A stretch of 64,000 bases of DNA, taken from the NCBI RefSeq assembly GCF_040529335.1, contig NZ_CP159534.1, positions 5,270,001 through 5,334,000 of the forward strand, written 5' to 3'. The notes beneath the pieces are model-generated. The model made no database searches, was not told the origin of the DNA, and saw only the letters and a list, made by a program, of their open reading frames with translations. The stretch's first letter is position 1. Each line of letters starts with the position of its first letter. A program made the translations under genes and the position numbers. The stretch comes from Streptomyces sp. HUAS MG91 (GTDB taxonomy: Bacteria > Actinomycetota > Actinomycetes > Streptomycetales > Streptomycetaceae). This document shows positions 34,086 through 43,026 of the stretch, one piece after another.

Positions 34086-35579
34086 ATGTTCCTCACCTAC
34101 CTCAGGCGCGAATTGAGGCGGCGCCGGAAGGCGGCCCTCGTCGTCGCCTCCGGGCTCGCGCTCGGCATCGCGCTGGTCATCACGGTCACGTCGGTCTCGG
34201 CCGGGATGAAGCAGGCCCAGAGCAAGGTCCTCGCGTCGCTCTACGGGCTCGGCACCGACATGACGGTGACCAAGGCGGCCTCCGCTCCCCAGAGCGGCGA
34301 GCGCCCCAACTTCAGGTTCGACGCCGACGGCGACGACGACTCCAGCAAGACGCAGTCGACCGACCGCGTCATGGCGTCGGGCGGCCAGACCCTGAAGGCG
34401 TCGCTGGTCGACGAGGTCGCGGACCAGAAGGGCGTCTCGGCCGCGACCGGCGCCCTCACCCTCAACGTCATGAAGGTCTCCGGCCAGTTCAGCCAGGGCC
34501 AGTCCCAGAGCCAGTCCCAGAGCCAGTCCCAGAGCCAGTCCCAGGGACAGTCCCAGGGACAGGGCGCTCCCTCCGGCGGAGGCGGCGGGGAGGGCGGCGT
34601 GCAGGGCGGCGGAGCGAACTTCGACGTCAACTCGTACTCCGTGTACGGCATCGACGTCGCGCACCAGGGCCTCGGACCGCTCTCCACGATGGAGATCACC
34701 AAGGGGCGGACGTTCAAGGCGGCCGAGACGAACGCCAAGGTGGCGGTCCTCTCGGCGTCGTACGCCAAGGAGAACTCCAAGGCCGTCGGCGACACGCTCA
34801 CCGTCAACAAGGTGACGTACGAGGTCGTCGGCATCGCGCAGGCGAGCAGCAGCGACTCGACCGGGGACGTCTATCTGCCGCTCAAGCAGGCGCAGACGCT
34901 CGCCGACGCCGGGAACAAGGTCTCCACCATCTATGTGAAGGCCGCCGACTCGCAGCAGATCGACACCGTCAAGGCGACCATCAAGAAGAACATCGCCGGG
35001 ACCACGGTCACCACCTCCGCCGACCTCGCCGACACCGTCTCCGGCTCGCTGTCGACCGCCTCCGACCTCGCCTCCAGCGTGGGCAAGTGGCTGTCGGTCG
35101 TGGTGCTCGCCGCGGCCGTCGTCGTCGCCGCGCTGCTCACCTCGTCGGCGGTCTCGCGCCGGGTGCGCGAGTTCGGCACGCTCAAGGCGCTGGGCTGGAA
35201 GTCGGGCCGGGTGACCCGGCAGGTCGCCGGTGAGGCGATCGTCAACGGGCTGATCGGTGGTGTCCTCGGCATCGCGCTCGGCGTCGTCGCCGCGTACGCC
35301 GTCACGGCCTTCAGCCCGACCCTGACCGCGTCCCTCGGCTCCACCGGCGGTGGCGGCGGCATGGGCGGTCCCGGCGGCGGGGGCGGCACGGGCGGTGGGC
35401 CCGGCGGCGGCTCGGCCGCGGCGAGCACCATCGACGTGGCGCTCTCCGCGCCGGTCAGCCTCTCCACGATCGCGCTCGCCGCGGCCCTGGCGATCGGCGG
35501 CGGTCTGGTCGCCGGCGCGTACGGCGGCTGGCGGGCCTCGCGGCTCCGCCCGGCGGACGCGCTGCGCCGCGTCGAATAG
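34086..35579 (+). CDS. MacB/FtsX-type ABC transporter permease, copy 1
   Basis: A 497-residue permease: basic N-terminus and TM1 (about 8-38), large extracytoplasmic MacB-PCD domain (about 45-315), then three helices with the FtsX signature SSAVSRRVREFGTLKALGWKSGRV. The periplasm-side domain carries a Ser-Gln repeat coded by tandem copies of a 12-base unit CAGTCCCAGAGC at about 34493-34560. A Gly-rich stretch before the last helix (about 420-440) is shared with copy 2. Cotranscribed with the ATPase at 35612. Confidence 0.88.
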   Translation: MFLTYLRRELRRRRKAALVVASGLALGIALVITVTSVSAGMKQAQSKVLASLYGLGTDMTVTKAASAPQSGERPNFRFDADGDDDSSKTQSTDRVMASGGQTLKASLVDEVADQKGVSAATGALTLNVMKVSGQFSQGQSQSQSQSQSQSQSQGQSQGQGAPSGGGGGEGGVQGGGANFDVNSYSVYGIDVAHQGLGPLSTMEITKGRTFKAAETNAKVAVLSASYAKENSKAVGDTLTVNKVTYEVVGIAQASSSDSTGDVYLPLKQAQTLADAGNKVSTIYVKAADSQQIDTVKATIKKNIAGTTVTTSADLADTVSGSLSTASDLASSVGKWLSVVVLAAAVVVAALLTSSAVSRRVREFGTLKALGWKSGRVTRQVAGEAIVNGLIGGVLGIALGVVAAYAVTAFSPTLTASLGSTGGGGGMGGPGGGGGTGGGPGGGSAAASTIDVALSAPVSLSTIALAAALAIGGGLVAGAYGGWRASRLRPADALRRVE

Positions 35580-35611
35580 CCCATCGCCCCTTCTCCCGAC
35601 AGGAGTTCACC

Positions 35612-36298
35612 ATGTACGAACTGCGCGGCGTGACCAAGCGGTACCAGCGCGGCAAGGAGACCGTCGACGCCCTGCGCGGTGTCGACCTGACCGTGGAGGA
35701 CGGCGGCCGGCTCGTCATCCAGGGCCCCACCGGCGGCGGCAAGTCGACCCTGCTGCAAATGCTCGGCGGGCTCGACCGGCCGACCTCGGGCAGCGTTCAC
35801 CTCGACGGCACCGACCTCGCGGCGCTCTCCGAGGCGAAGCTGACGAAGGTGCGCAGCGAGAAGATCGGGTTCGTCTTCCAGTCCTTCAACCTCATTCCGA
35901 CGCTGACCGCGCAGGAGAACGTGGAGACCGCGCTGGTGCCGCTGGGGCTGAAGGTGGCGGAGCGGCGTGAGCGGGCGGCGGAGGCGTTGAAGTCGGTGGG
36001 TCTGGGTGAGCGGCTCACTCATCTGCCGTCGGAGATGTCGGGTGGTCAGCAGCAGCGTGTGGCGATCGCGCGGGCGCTGGTGAAGAACCCGAAGGTGCTG
36101 CTCGCGGACGAGCCCACCGGCAACCTGGACGAGTCGATGCGGGACGAGATCATGGACGTACTGGAGACCCAGTGGAAGGAGCACGGGCTCACGTTCATCA
36201 TGGTCACCCACGACTCGGCGATCGCCCGCAAGGCCCCGCGCCTCGCGACCATCCGCAAGGGCCTGATCTCGGTCTCGGAGAACGTGAGCGCGGCCTAG
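35612..36298 (+). CDS. ABC transporter ATP-binding protein (LolD/MacB type), copy 1
   Basis: A 228-residue ATPase: Walker A GPTGGGKST at residues 36-44, Q-loop FQSFNLIPTLTAQENV, signature MSGGQQQRVAIARAL, Walker B VLLADEPTGNLD and switch His in MVTHD. 32 bp after its permease with AGGAG in the gap. The region from about residue 85 onward is almost identical to copy 2, while the first third differs. Bases 35960-36110 have G-rich third positions unlike the surroundings. Confidence 0.92.
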   Translation: MYELRGVTKRYQRGKETVDALRGVDLTVEDGGRLVIQGPTGGGKSTLLQMLGGLDRPTSGSVHLDGTDLAALSEAKLTKVRSEKIGFVFQSFNLIPTLTAQENVETALVPLGLKVAERRERAAEALKSVGLGERLTHLPSEMSGGQQQRVAIARALVKNPKVLLADEPTGNLDESMRDEIMDVLETQWKEHGLTFIMVTHDSAIARKAPRLATIRKGLISVSENVSAA

Positions 36299-36316
36299 GA
36301 ACGGGCTCGATTCGGG

Positions 36317-36371
36317 TCTCATCCCGTTCTCATCCACGCCTCACAGAACCCTTACAGCCGCTCAATACGGT
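36317..36371 (+). promoter_or_regulatory. Phased 11-bp repeats upstream of transporter copy 2
   Basis: Four or five direct repeats at exact 11-bp spacing: TCTCATCCCGT, TCTCATCCACG, CCTCACAGAAC, CCTTACAGCCG, CTCAATACGGT, starting at 36317, 36328, 36339, 36350 and 36361. OmpR/PhoB-type response regulators bind such arrays. The regulator is unknown; the match to the PHO box is poor. Confidence 0.5.
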
Positions 36372-36428
36372 TCCGCTGATTCCTTCCAGCGCCCCGATTC
36401 CGCGGGCCGTCACCGGCGAGGCTGCCAC

Positions 36429-37928
36429 ATGTTCTTCACCTACCTCAGGCGTGAGTTGCGCCGCCGCAGAAAGGCGGCCCTGGTCGTCGCCTCGGGGCTC
36501 GCCCTCGGCATCGCGCTCGTCATCGTCGTCAGCTCCGTGTCCTCCGGCATGAACAAGGCCCAGGACAAGGTCCTCCAGTCCCTGTACGGCCTCGGCACCG
36601 ACATGACCGTCACCAAGGCGGCCGCGGCGCAGACGGGGGACAACGGGCGGCCGAACTTCAAGTTCGACGCCAGGGAGGGTGATTCCGACTCCGACAAGCA
36701 GTCCACCGACCGGGTCATGGTCCAGGGCTTCCAGACGCTCGCCTCCTCCACGGTCACCGAGGTGGCCGACCAGAAGGGCGTCGCCGACACCGTGGGCGGC
36801 CTCAACCTCCAGGTCATGAAGGTCAGCGGGCAGTTCACGCGCGGTCAGTTCAAGCAGGACCAGAGCCAGGGGCAGCAGGGCCAGGACGGCCCCGGAGGCC
36901 GCAGCGGCGGCAACGGCCAGCCGCAGGGCCGCGTCGAGGGCGGCGGCGCCAACTTCGCCGTCAACTCCTTCTCGGTGTACGGCACCGACGTCACCAAGCA
37001 GAACCTCGGCCCGCTGACCACCTCGAAGATCACCAAGGGGCGGACGTTCAAGACGTCCGAGACCGACGCCAAGGTGGCCGTCGCCGACGCCTCGTACGCG
37101 AAGGAGAAGAAGCTCGCCGTCGGTGACAACGTCACCATCCACGGGACGAAGTTCAAGGTCGTCGGCGTCTCCACCGCGGACAGCGGCGACTCGGCGGCCA
37201 ACCTCTACATCCCGCTGAAGCAGGCGCAGACCGTCGCCGACATGAAGAACAAGGTGACGACGGTCTACGTCAAGGCGACCGACTCGCAGCAGATCGACGC
37301 GGTGAAGTCGACCATCAGCAAGAACATCTCGGGCACGACGGTCACCACCTCCGCGGACCTCGCGAAGACCGTCTCCGGCTCGCTCTCCACGGCCTCCTCG
37401 CTCGCCTCGAACGTCGGCAAGTGGCTGTCGATCGCGGTGCTCGTCGCCGCGTTCCTCGTCGCGGGCCTGCTCACCTCCTCGGCGGTCTCGCGCCGCGTCC
37501 GGGAGTTCGGCACGCTCAAGGCGCTCGGCTGGAAGTCCGGCCGGGTCACCCGGCAGGTCATCGGTGAGGCCGTCGTCAACGGGCTCATCGGCGGCGTCCT
37601 CGGCATCGCGGTCGGTCTGGGCGGCGCGTACGTGGTCACCGCGATCAGCCCGACCCTCAGCGCGTCCCTCGGCTCGACCGGCGGCGGAGGCGGTGGTGGC
37701 GGCTTCGGCGGCGGGGGCGGCATGGGCGGTCCCGGCGGCGGTGGCCCCGGCGGCCTGCGGCAGTCCGCGGGCAAGACCCTCGACATCGCGCTGACCGCGC
37801 CGGTCTCCGGCACCACCATCGCCCTCGCGGTCGGCCTCGCCGTCGCGGGCGGTCTGATCGCCGGCGCGTTCGGCGGCTGGCGGGCCTCGCGCCTTCGCCC
37901 GGCGGACGCGCTGCGCCGCGTCGAGTAG
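36429..37928 (+). CDS. MacB/FtsX-type ABC transporter permease, copy 2
   Basis: A 499-residue paralogue of the permease at 34086, colinear throughout: same N-terminus MFFTYLRRELRRRRKAALVV (copy 1 MFLTYLRREL...), same MacB-PCD core with KGRTFK, and an identical SSAVSRRVREFGTLKALGWKSGRVTRQV segment. The Ser-Gln repeat of copy 1 is replaced by a shorter Gln/Gly-rich stretch at about 138-165, and the Gly-rich loop near the end is longer. Its own phased repeats lie upstream, so the two pairs may be regulated differently. Confidence 0.88.
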   Translation: MFFTYLRRELRRRRKAALVVASGLALGIALVIVVSSVSSGMNKAQDKVLQSLYGLGTDMTVTKAAAAQTGDNGRPNFKFDAREGDSDSDKQSTDRVMVQGFQTLASSTVTEVADQKGVADTVGGLNLQVMKVSGQFTRGQFKQDQSQGQQGQDGPGGRSGGNGQPQGRVEGGGANFAVNSFSVYGTDVTKQNLGPLTTSKITKGRTFKTSETDAKVAVADASYAKEKKLAVGDNVTIHGTKFKVVGVSTADSGDSAANLYIPLKQAQTVADMKNKVTTVYVKATDSQQIDAVKSTISKNISGTTVTTSADLAKTVSGSLSTASSLASNVGKWLSIAVLVAAFLVAGLLTSSAVSRRVREFGTLKALGWKSGRVTRQVIGEAVVNGLIGGVLGIAVGLGGAYVVTAISPTLSASLGSTGGGGGGGGFGGGGGMGGPGGGGPGGLRQSAGKTLDIALTAPVSGTTIALAVGLAVAGGLIAGAFGGWRASRLRPADALRRVE

Positions 37929-37974
37929 CCCACCGGCCGTCCCGACTTCCTCTACGTACCACAGGAGTTGCCCC

Positions 37975-38661
37975 ATGTATCACCTCAGAGGCGTCACCAA
38001 GCAGTACCAGCGCGGCAAGGAGCGCATCGACGCGCTCGCCGGAGTGGACCTGACCATCGGCGACGGCGACCGGCTCGTCATCCAGGGCCCCACCGGCGGC
38101 GGCAAGTCGACGCTGCTCCAGATGCTCGGCGGGCTCGACCGGCCGACATCGGGCAGCGTCGAGCTCGACGGCACCGACCTGGCCAAGCTGCCCGAGGCCC
38201 GGCTCACCAAGGTCCGCGCCGAGTCCATCGGGTTCGTCTTCCAGTCCTTCAACCTCATCCCGACGCTGACCGCGCAGGAGAACGTGGAGACCGCGCTGGT
38301 GCCGCTGGGGCTGAAGGTGGCGGAGCGGCGTGAGCGGGCGGGGGCGGCGCTGAAGTCCGTGGGGCTGGGGGAGCGGCTGACCCACCTCCCCTCGGAGATG
38401 TCCGGCGGTCAGCAGCAGCGTGTCGCCATCGCCCGGGCGCTGGTGAAGAACCCCAAGGTGCTCCTCGCCGACGAGCCCACCGGCAACCTCGACGAGTCCA
38501 TGCGCGACGAGATCATGGACGTACTGGAGACCCAGTGGAAGGAGCACGGGCTCACCTTCATCATGGTCACCCACGACTCGGCGATCGCCCGCAAGGCCCC
38601 GCGCCTCGCGACCATCCGCAAGGGCCTGATCAAGATCACCGAGAACGAAAAGGCCAAGTAA
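37975..38661 (+). CDS. ABC transporter ATP-binding protein (LolD/MacB type), copy 2
   Basis: A 228-residue paralogue of the ATPase at 35612 with the same Walker A, Q-loop, signature and Walker B motifs. Residues 85 to 220 differ from copy 1 at only a couple of places, and DNA blocks are nearly identical. It starts 47 bp after permease 2 with AGGAG upstream and ends before a strong terminator. Substrate unknown; MacB-type exporters often act in envelope stress or peptide efflux. Confidence 0.92.
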   Translation: MYHLRGVTKQYQRGKERIDALAGVDLTIGDGDRLVIQGPTGGGKSTLLQMLGGLDRPTSGSVELDGTDLAKLPEARLTKVRAESIGFVFQSFNLIPTLTAQENVETALVPLGLKVAERRERAGAALKSVGLGERLTHLPSEMSGGQQQRVAIARALVKNPKVLLADEPTGNLDESMRDEIMDVLETQWKEHGLTFIMVTHDSAIARKAPRLATIRKGLIKITENEKAK

Positions 38662-38690
38662 AGAAAACCTGGTGATCGGTGCAACCTGTG

Positions 38691-38723
38691 AACCCCCTGA
38701 GCCATCTGTAGGCTCAGGGGGTT
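38691..38723 (+). terminator. Terminator of the duplicated transporter locus
   Basis: AACCCCCTGAGCC pairs with GGCTCAGGGGGTT around a 7-base loop and is followed by TTCTGTC: one of the few hairpins here with a T-rich tail. Confidence 0.85.
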
Positions 38724-38770
38724 TCTGTCATCCGGCCCCCTGCGGTGAACCACCGTTCCCAGGGGGAAAG

Positions 38771-41700
38771 TTGCACAGACAGCCATATTCTCGGACGCGT
38801 CGGGCGGCGCTCGTCGCGGGTGCCGCCGCCGTCGCCGTGACCGCGGGTGTCGCCCTGCCGGCGCACGCCGCGCCCGCGGCCGCCGCGCACACCGCTGCGG
38901 GGCAGTTCAAGCCCAGGACGCACATCACGCTCATCACCGGCGACCGGGTCGCCGTCGACGCCAAGGGCCGGCCGCCGGGGTGGAGCCGGCCGCGGGGCGC
39001 GCACACATACCCGTGCAGACCCGCACGCTCGGCGGGCACACGTACGTGGTGCCCCTCGACGCACAGCGCCTGATAGCCGCCGGCAAGCTCGACCAGCGGC
39101 TCTTCGACATCACCGAGCTGTCCAAGGCGTCGTACAAGAAGGCGCAGAAGAACGGCCTCAAGATCATCGTCGGCTACAAGGGCGCGGCGGCCGACACCCG
39201 CGCCGACGTGCGCGACGCCGGTGACACGACCGTGCGCCGCTCGCTCAAGGCGCTGAACGCGGACGCGCTCACCACGCCGAAGACGGACGCGGTGAAGCTG
39301 TGGGACGCCGTCACCGACCGGGACGGGACCACCGCCTCCGGCGTGAGCCGCATCTGGCTCGACGGCATCCGCCGGGCCAGCCTGGACAAGTCCGTGCCGC
39401 AGATCGGCGCGCCCACCGCCTGGGCCGCCGGCTACGACGGCAAGGGCGTCAAGATCGCCGTGCTCGACACCGGCGTCGACGCCACGCACCCCGACCTGAA
39501 GAGCCAGGTCGTCGAGTCGAAGAACTTCTCCGCCGCGCCCGACGCCACCGACCACTTCGGGCACGGCACCCACGTCGCGTCCATCGCGGCCGGTACGGGC
39601 GCCAAGTCGGGCGGCCTGTACAAGGGCGTCGCCCCCGGCGCCAAGCTGCTCAACGGCAAGGTGCTCGACAACGACGGCTTCGGCGACGACTCCGGCATCC
39701 TCGCGGGCATGGAGTGGGCGGCCGCGCAGGGCGCCGACATCGTGAACCTGAGCCTGGGCGGCGGCGACACCCCCGAGATCGACCCGCTCGAGGCCGAGGT
39801 CAACAAGCTGTCGCAGGAGAAGGGCATCCTCTTCGCCATCGCGGCGGGCAACGAGGGCCCGAACTCGATCGGTTCGCCCGGCAGCGCCGACGCCGCGCTG
39901 ACCGTCGGCGCCGTCGACGACAAGGACAAGCTCGCCGACTTCTCCTCCACCGGGCCGCGCGTCGGCGACGGCGGCATCAAGCCGGACGTGACCGCGCCGG
40001 GCGTCGACATCACCGCGGCCGCCGCGCCGGGCAGCGTCATCGCCCAGGAGGTCGGCGAGAAGCCGGCCGGGTACCTGACCATCTCCGGTACGTCGATGGC
40101 GACCCCGCACGTCGCCGGTGCCGCCGCGATCCTCAAGCAGCAGCACCCGGACTGGACGTACACCCAGCTCAAGGGAGCCCTGGTCGGTTCGGCCAAGGGC
40201 ACCGCGGGCCTCACCCCGTTCCAGCAGGGCAGCGGCCGCATCCAGGTCGACAAGGCCATCGCGCAGACCGTGTTCGCCGAGCCGGTCTCCGTCGGGTTCG
40301 GCGTCGCGCAGTGGCCGCACACCGACGACAAGCCCGTCACCAAGCAGGTCACGTACCGCAACACCGGCACCAAGGACGTCACCCTCGACCTGACGGTCCA
40401 GGGCACGGGCCCGAAGGGGCAGCCGGCTCCGGCGGGCTTCTTCGCGCTCGGCTCGACGAAGGTGACGGTCCCGGCGGGCGGCACCGCCTCGGCCGACGTG
40501 ACCGCCGACACCCGGCTCGGCGGCACCGCCGACGGCGCCTACTCGGCGTACATCACGGCGACCGGCGACGGCCAGACCGTGCGCACCGCCGCCGCGGTGA
40601 CACGCGAGGTCGAGTCCTACGACGTGACGCTCAAGCACCTCGGCCGGGACGGCAAGCCGCTGCCGACGTACATGAGCGACCTGATCGGATACGCCGGCCT
40701 CGGCAAGAACCAGGCCTACTCGGCGCAGCCGAGCGACTCCGGCACCGTGACGCTGCGCGTGCCCCGCGGTGACTACGTGCTGGACGCGTGGCTCGCCAAG
40801 GACATCGTGACCTTCAAGGGCGGCGTCGACTGGTTCGTCCAGCCGAAGCTCAGCGTCACCAAGAACGTCAGCCTGACCCTGGACGCCCGTCAGACCAAGA
40901 AGGCCGACATCACCGTGCCGGACACGGCGGCGAAGCCGGTCAGCGCGAGCATCGGCTACACGTACGACCCGGCGCAGGTCGGCCTCACGCTGCAGCTCGG
41001 CTCGTTCGCGGACATCCGCATGGCGAGCCTCGGCGCGGACGTCTCCAGCGGCCTGTCGCAGACCTGGTTCGGGCAGTGGAGCAAGGGCGGCGGCGCCGAG
41101 TACGACGTCGCGACCACGGGCAAGGTCAAGCACATCGTCGGCGACAAGTCCAAGCACTTCAAGAAGTCCGAACTCGCCGCGGTGGCCAACACCCTGGGCT
41201 CCTCGGTCCCCGGGAAGACGGGCGCGCTGTCGCCGGTCGGTTTCCTCGCCGACGACGTCGTCACCGGCGCCCGCGTCGAGCAGAAGCTGCCGGGTACCCG
41301 CACGCTGTACCTGTCGACGAACGACAAGATCCAGTGGACGTACGACTTCCTGCAGTACGCGGGCAAGGACGCGGACGGCAACCCGATCCCCGACGCCTCC
41401 TACTCGCTCGGTACCCCGCAGACCTTCAAGGCGGGCCAGAAGTACGCGAAGACGTTCAACACCGCCGTCTTCGCCCCGCGCGTGGGCGGTGACTACGGCC
41501 TCTTCCGCGACGGCAACGACATCTACGGCTACGTGCCGCTGTTCGCCGACGGCAAGACGCACGCGGGCGCCTCGGAGTTCACCTCGGTGGCCACGACGCT
41601 GTACCGCAACGGCACGAAGGTCGGCTCCAACAAGGACCCGCTCTTCGGCGACGAGGCGTTCACCGTCCCGTCCGGCGATGCCGCGTACAAGCTGACCACG

Positions 41701-42096
41701 TCGGTGAAGCGCAGCACCAAGGTGTCGGCGGTGTCCACGCGGATCGACGCCAGCTGGACGTTCCGCTCGAAGAAGCCGCGGGACTACGCCCAGCTCCCGG
41801 CGTCCGGCGTGCGGTTCACCCCGGCGGTCGGCTCCGACAGCCGCGCCACGGCCGGCAAGACCCAGTCCGTCCCGGTCTCCGTGACCGGCTCGGCGGCCGG
41901 ATCGAACCTCAAGTCGCTCTCGGTGTACACCAGTTACGACGACGGCAGGAACTGGAAGAAGGTCACCGTCAAGAGCGGCAAGGTCAGCGTGAAGAACCCG
42001 GCCAAGGGCAAGGGCATCACGCTCCGCGCCAAGATCACCGACAAGAAGGGCAACACGTCGACAATCACGATCTACAACGCGTACCTCGGCAAGTGA
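38771..42096 (+). pseudogene. S8 (subtilisin-type) secreted serine protease, frameshifted after the signal peptide
   Basis: A large extracellular protease of about 1,108 residues, broken by a -1 shift near 38975. The first part, from TTG 38771 (AGGGGGAAAG just before), encodes a signal peptide (RRAALVAGAAAVAVTAGVALPAHA) and ITLITGDRVAVDAKGRP; the rest continues in another frame from 38977 (GVEPAAGRAHIPVQTR). The long frame, openable from GTG 38980 (1,038 residues), has an intact triad: Asp163 in VLDTGVDATHPDL, His195 in HGTHVA and Ser372 in SGTSMATPHVAG, plus C-terminal beta domains. One missing base in a CCGCCGGGG run explains the shift; a sequencing error is quite possible. Confidence 0.82.
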
Positions 42097-42112
42097 CGTA
42101 GCGCGTGTGTGG

Positions 42113-42150
42113 GGCGGCCCGCCCCGGTCCGTGGACCGGGGCGGGCCGCC
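42113..42150. terminator. Strong hairpin terminator after the protease gene
   Basis: A perfect 18-bp stem (42113-42130 with 42133-42150) separated by only GT, 17 bases after the stop codon and 19 bases before the next start. Confidence 0.8.
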
Positions 42151-42168
42151 CGTGTTTGGCTGGCGGAC

Positions 42169-42846
42169 ATGACAACGCAGACGGTCGAGTACATCCGCTA
42201 CCGGATCCCGGAAGCCCGCTCCGCCGAGTTCCTGTCCGCGTACACCCGCGCGTCCCGTCTCCTGGCCGCCTCGCCCCACTGCGTCGCGTACGAACTCGAC
42301 CGCTGCGAGGAGGACTTCGAGCACTACGTCCTGCGCATCGTGTGGACGTCGACCGCGGACCACGTCGAGGGGTTCCGGACCTCGGAGCTGTTCCCCGACT
42401 TCCTCGCCGAGATCCGCCCCTACGTGGGGAACATCGACGAGATGCGTCACTACAAGCCGACGACGGTACGCGGCAAGGGCTCGGCCGAGCCCACGCTGTA
42501 CGAGCGGGCGGGCGGCGCGGAGGGGCTGGCCCGGCTCGTCTCCGCGTTTCACGCCCGCGCGGTCAGGGACGAGCTTCTCGGGCCGCTCGTCGCCGAGCTG
42601 CCCGACGAGTACGCCGATCATGTCGCGCTGTGGCTCGCCGAGATGTTCGGCGGGCCGGGGCCGTCCGGGCAGAGCCGGATGGTGGCCTGGCACGCGGGCC
42701 GGGAGATCAGCGCGGTGCAGTGGCGGCGCTGGGTGAACCTGATGCACGACGCGGCCGACGAGGCGGGGTTGCCGTCCTCCCCGGCGTTTCGCTCCGCGTT
42801 CGCCGGGTGCCTGGAATGGGGCGCGGCTCCGCCGATCTCCGGGTGA
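42169..42846 (+). CDS. Antibiotic monooxygenase domain fused to a truncated hemoglobin
   Basis: A 225-residue two-domain protein. Residues 1-98 form an ABM-type ferredoxin-like domain (VEYIRYRIPEARSAEFLSAYTRASRLL..., YVLRIVWTS). Residues 105-222 match group II truncated globins: LYERAGGAEGLARLVSAFHARAVRDELLGPL, then EMFGGP and a probable haem-binding proximal His in VAWHAGREIS. A globin/monooxygenase chimera of this kind has been described from S. avermitilis. The role may be oxygen or NO handling linked to oxidation of a small molecule. ATG 42169 fits the domain start. Confidence 0.85.
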   Translation: MTTQTVEYIRYRIPEARSAEFLSAYTRASRLLAASPHCVAYELDRCEEDFEHYVLRIVWTSTADHVEGFRTSELFPDFLAEIRPYVGNIDEMRHYKPTTVRGKGSAEPTLYERAGGAEGLARLVSAFHARAVRDELLGPLVAELPDEYADHVALWLAEMFGGPGPSGQSRMVAWHAGREISAVQWRRWVNLMHDAADEAGLPSSPAFRSAFAGCLEWGAAPPISG

Positions 42847-42934
42847 CGGCCCGGCCGGGGCTTCTCCCGTAGCCGTCCGTCCGCGCCCCTGTTGGGTTGT
42901 CGTTCGGCCACCGGGTCGCGGGCGAAGTGCGACC

Positions 42935-42957
42935 TAGGGGCGCGGGGAACTGCGCGA
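42935..42957. repeat. Dispersed G+C-rich repeat, single-arm copy
   Basis: The core GGGGCGCGGGGAACTGCGCG occurs once here (plus orientation) between convergent genes, with a degraded piece (CCCAGGGGCGCGGG) near 42991. No opposing arm is present. Confidence 0.75.
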
Positions 42958-43026
42958 CCAGCCCCCACCGGGCCGCGGGCGAGCGAACGACCCAGGGGCG
43001 CGGGCCGCCCGAGAACGCCCGGAAAC

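Noticed and set aside
34493..34560. Possible CRISPR-like short repeats
   Set aside because: The units are contiguous 12-mers without spacers inside a coding region, so this is a codon repeat, not a CRISPR array.
36317..36371. PHO box for PhoP
   Set aside because: The 11-bp spacing fits, but the units read CTCATCC or CTCACAG rather than GTTCACC, so PhoP specifically is not supported.
38728..42747. 1,339-residue minus-strand open frame
   Set aside because: It lies antisense to the S8 protease and the globin fusion, and has no recognisable domain and a composition typical of shadow frames.
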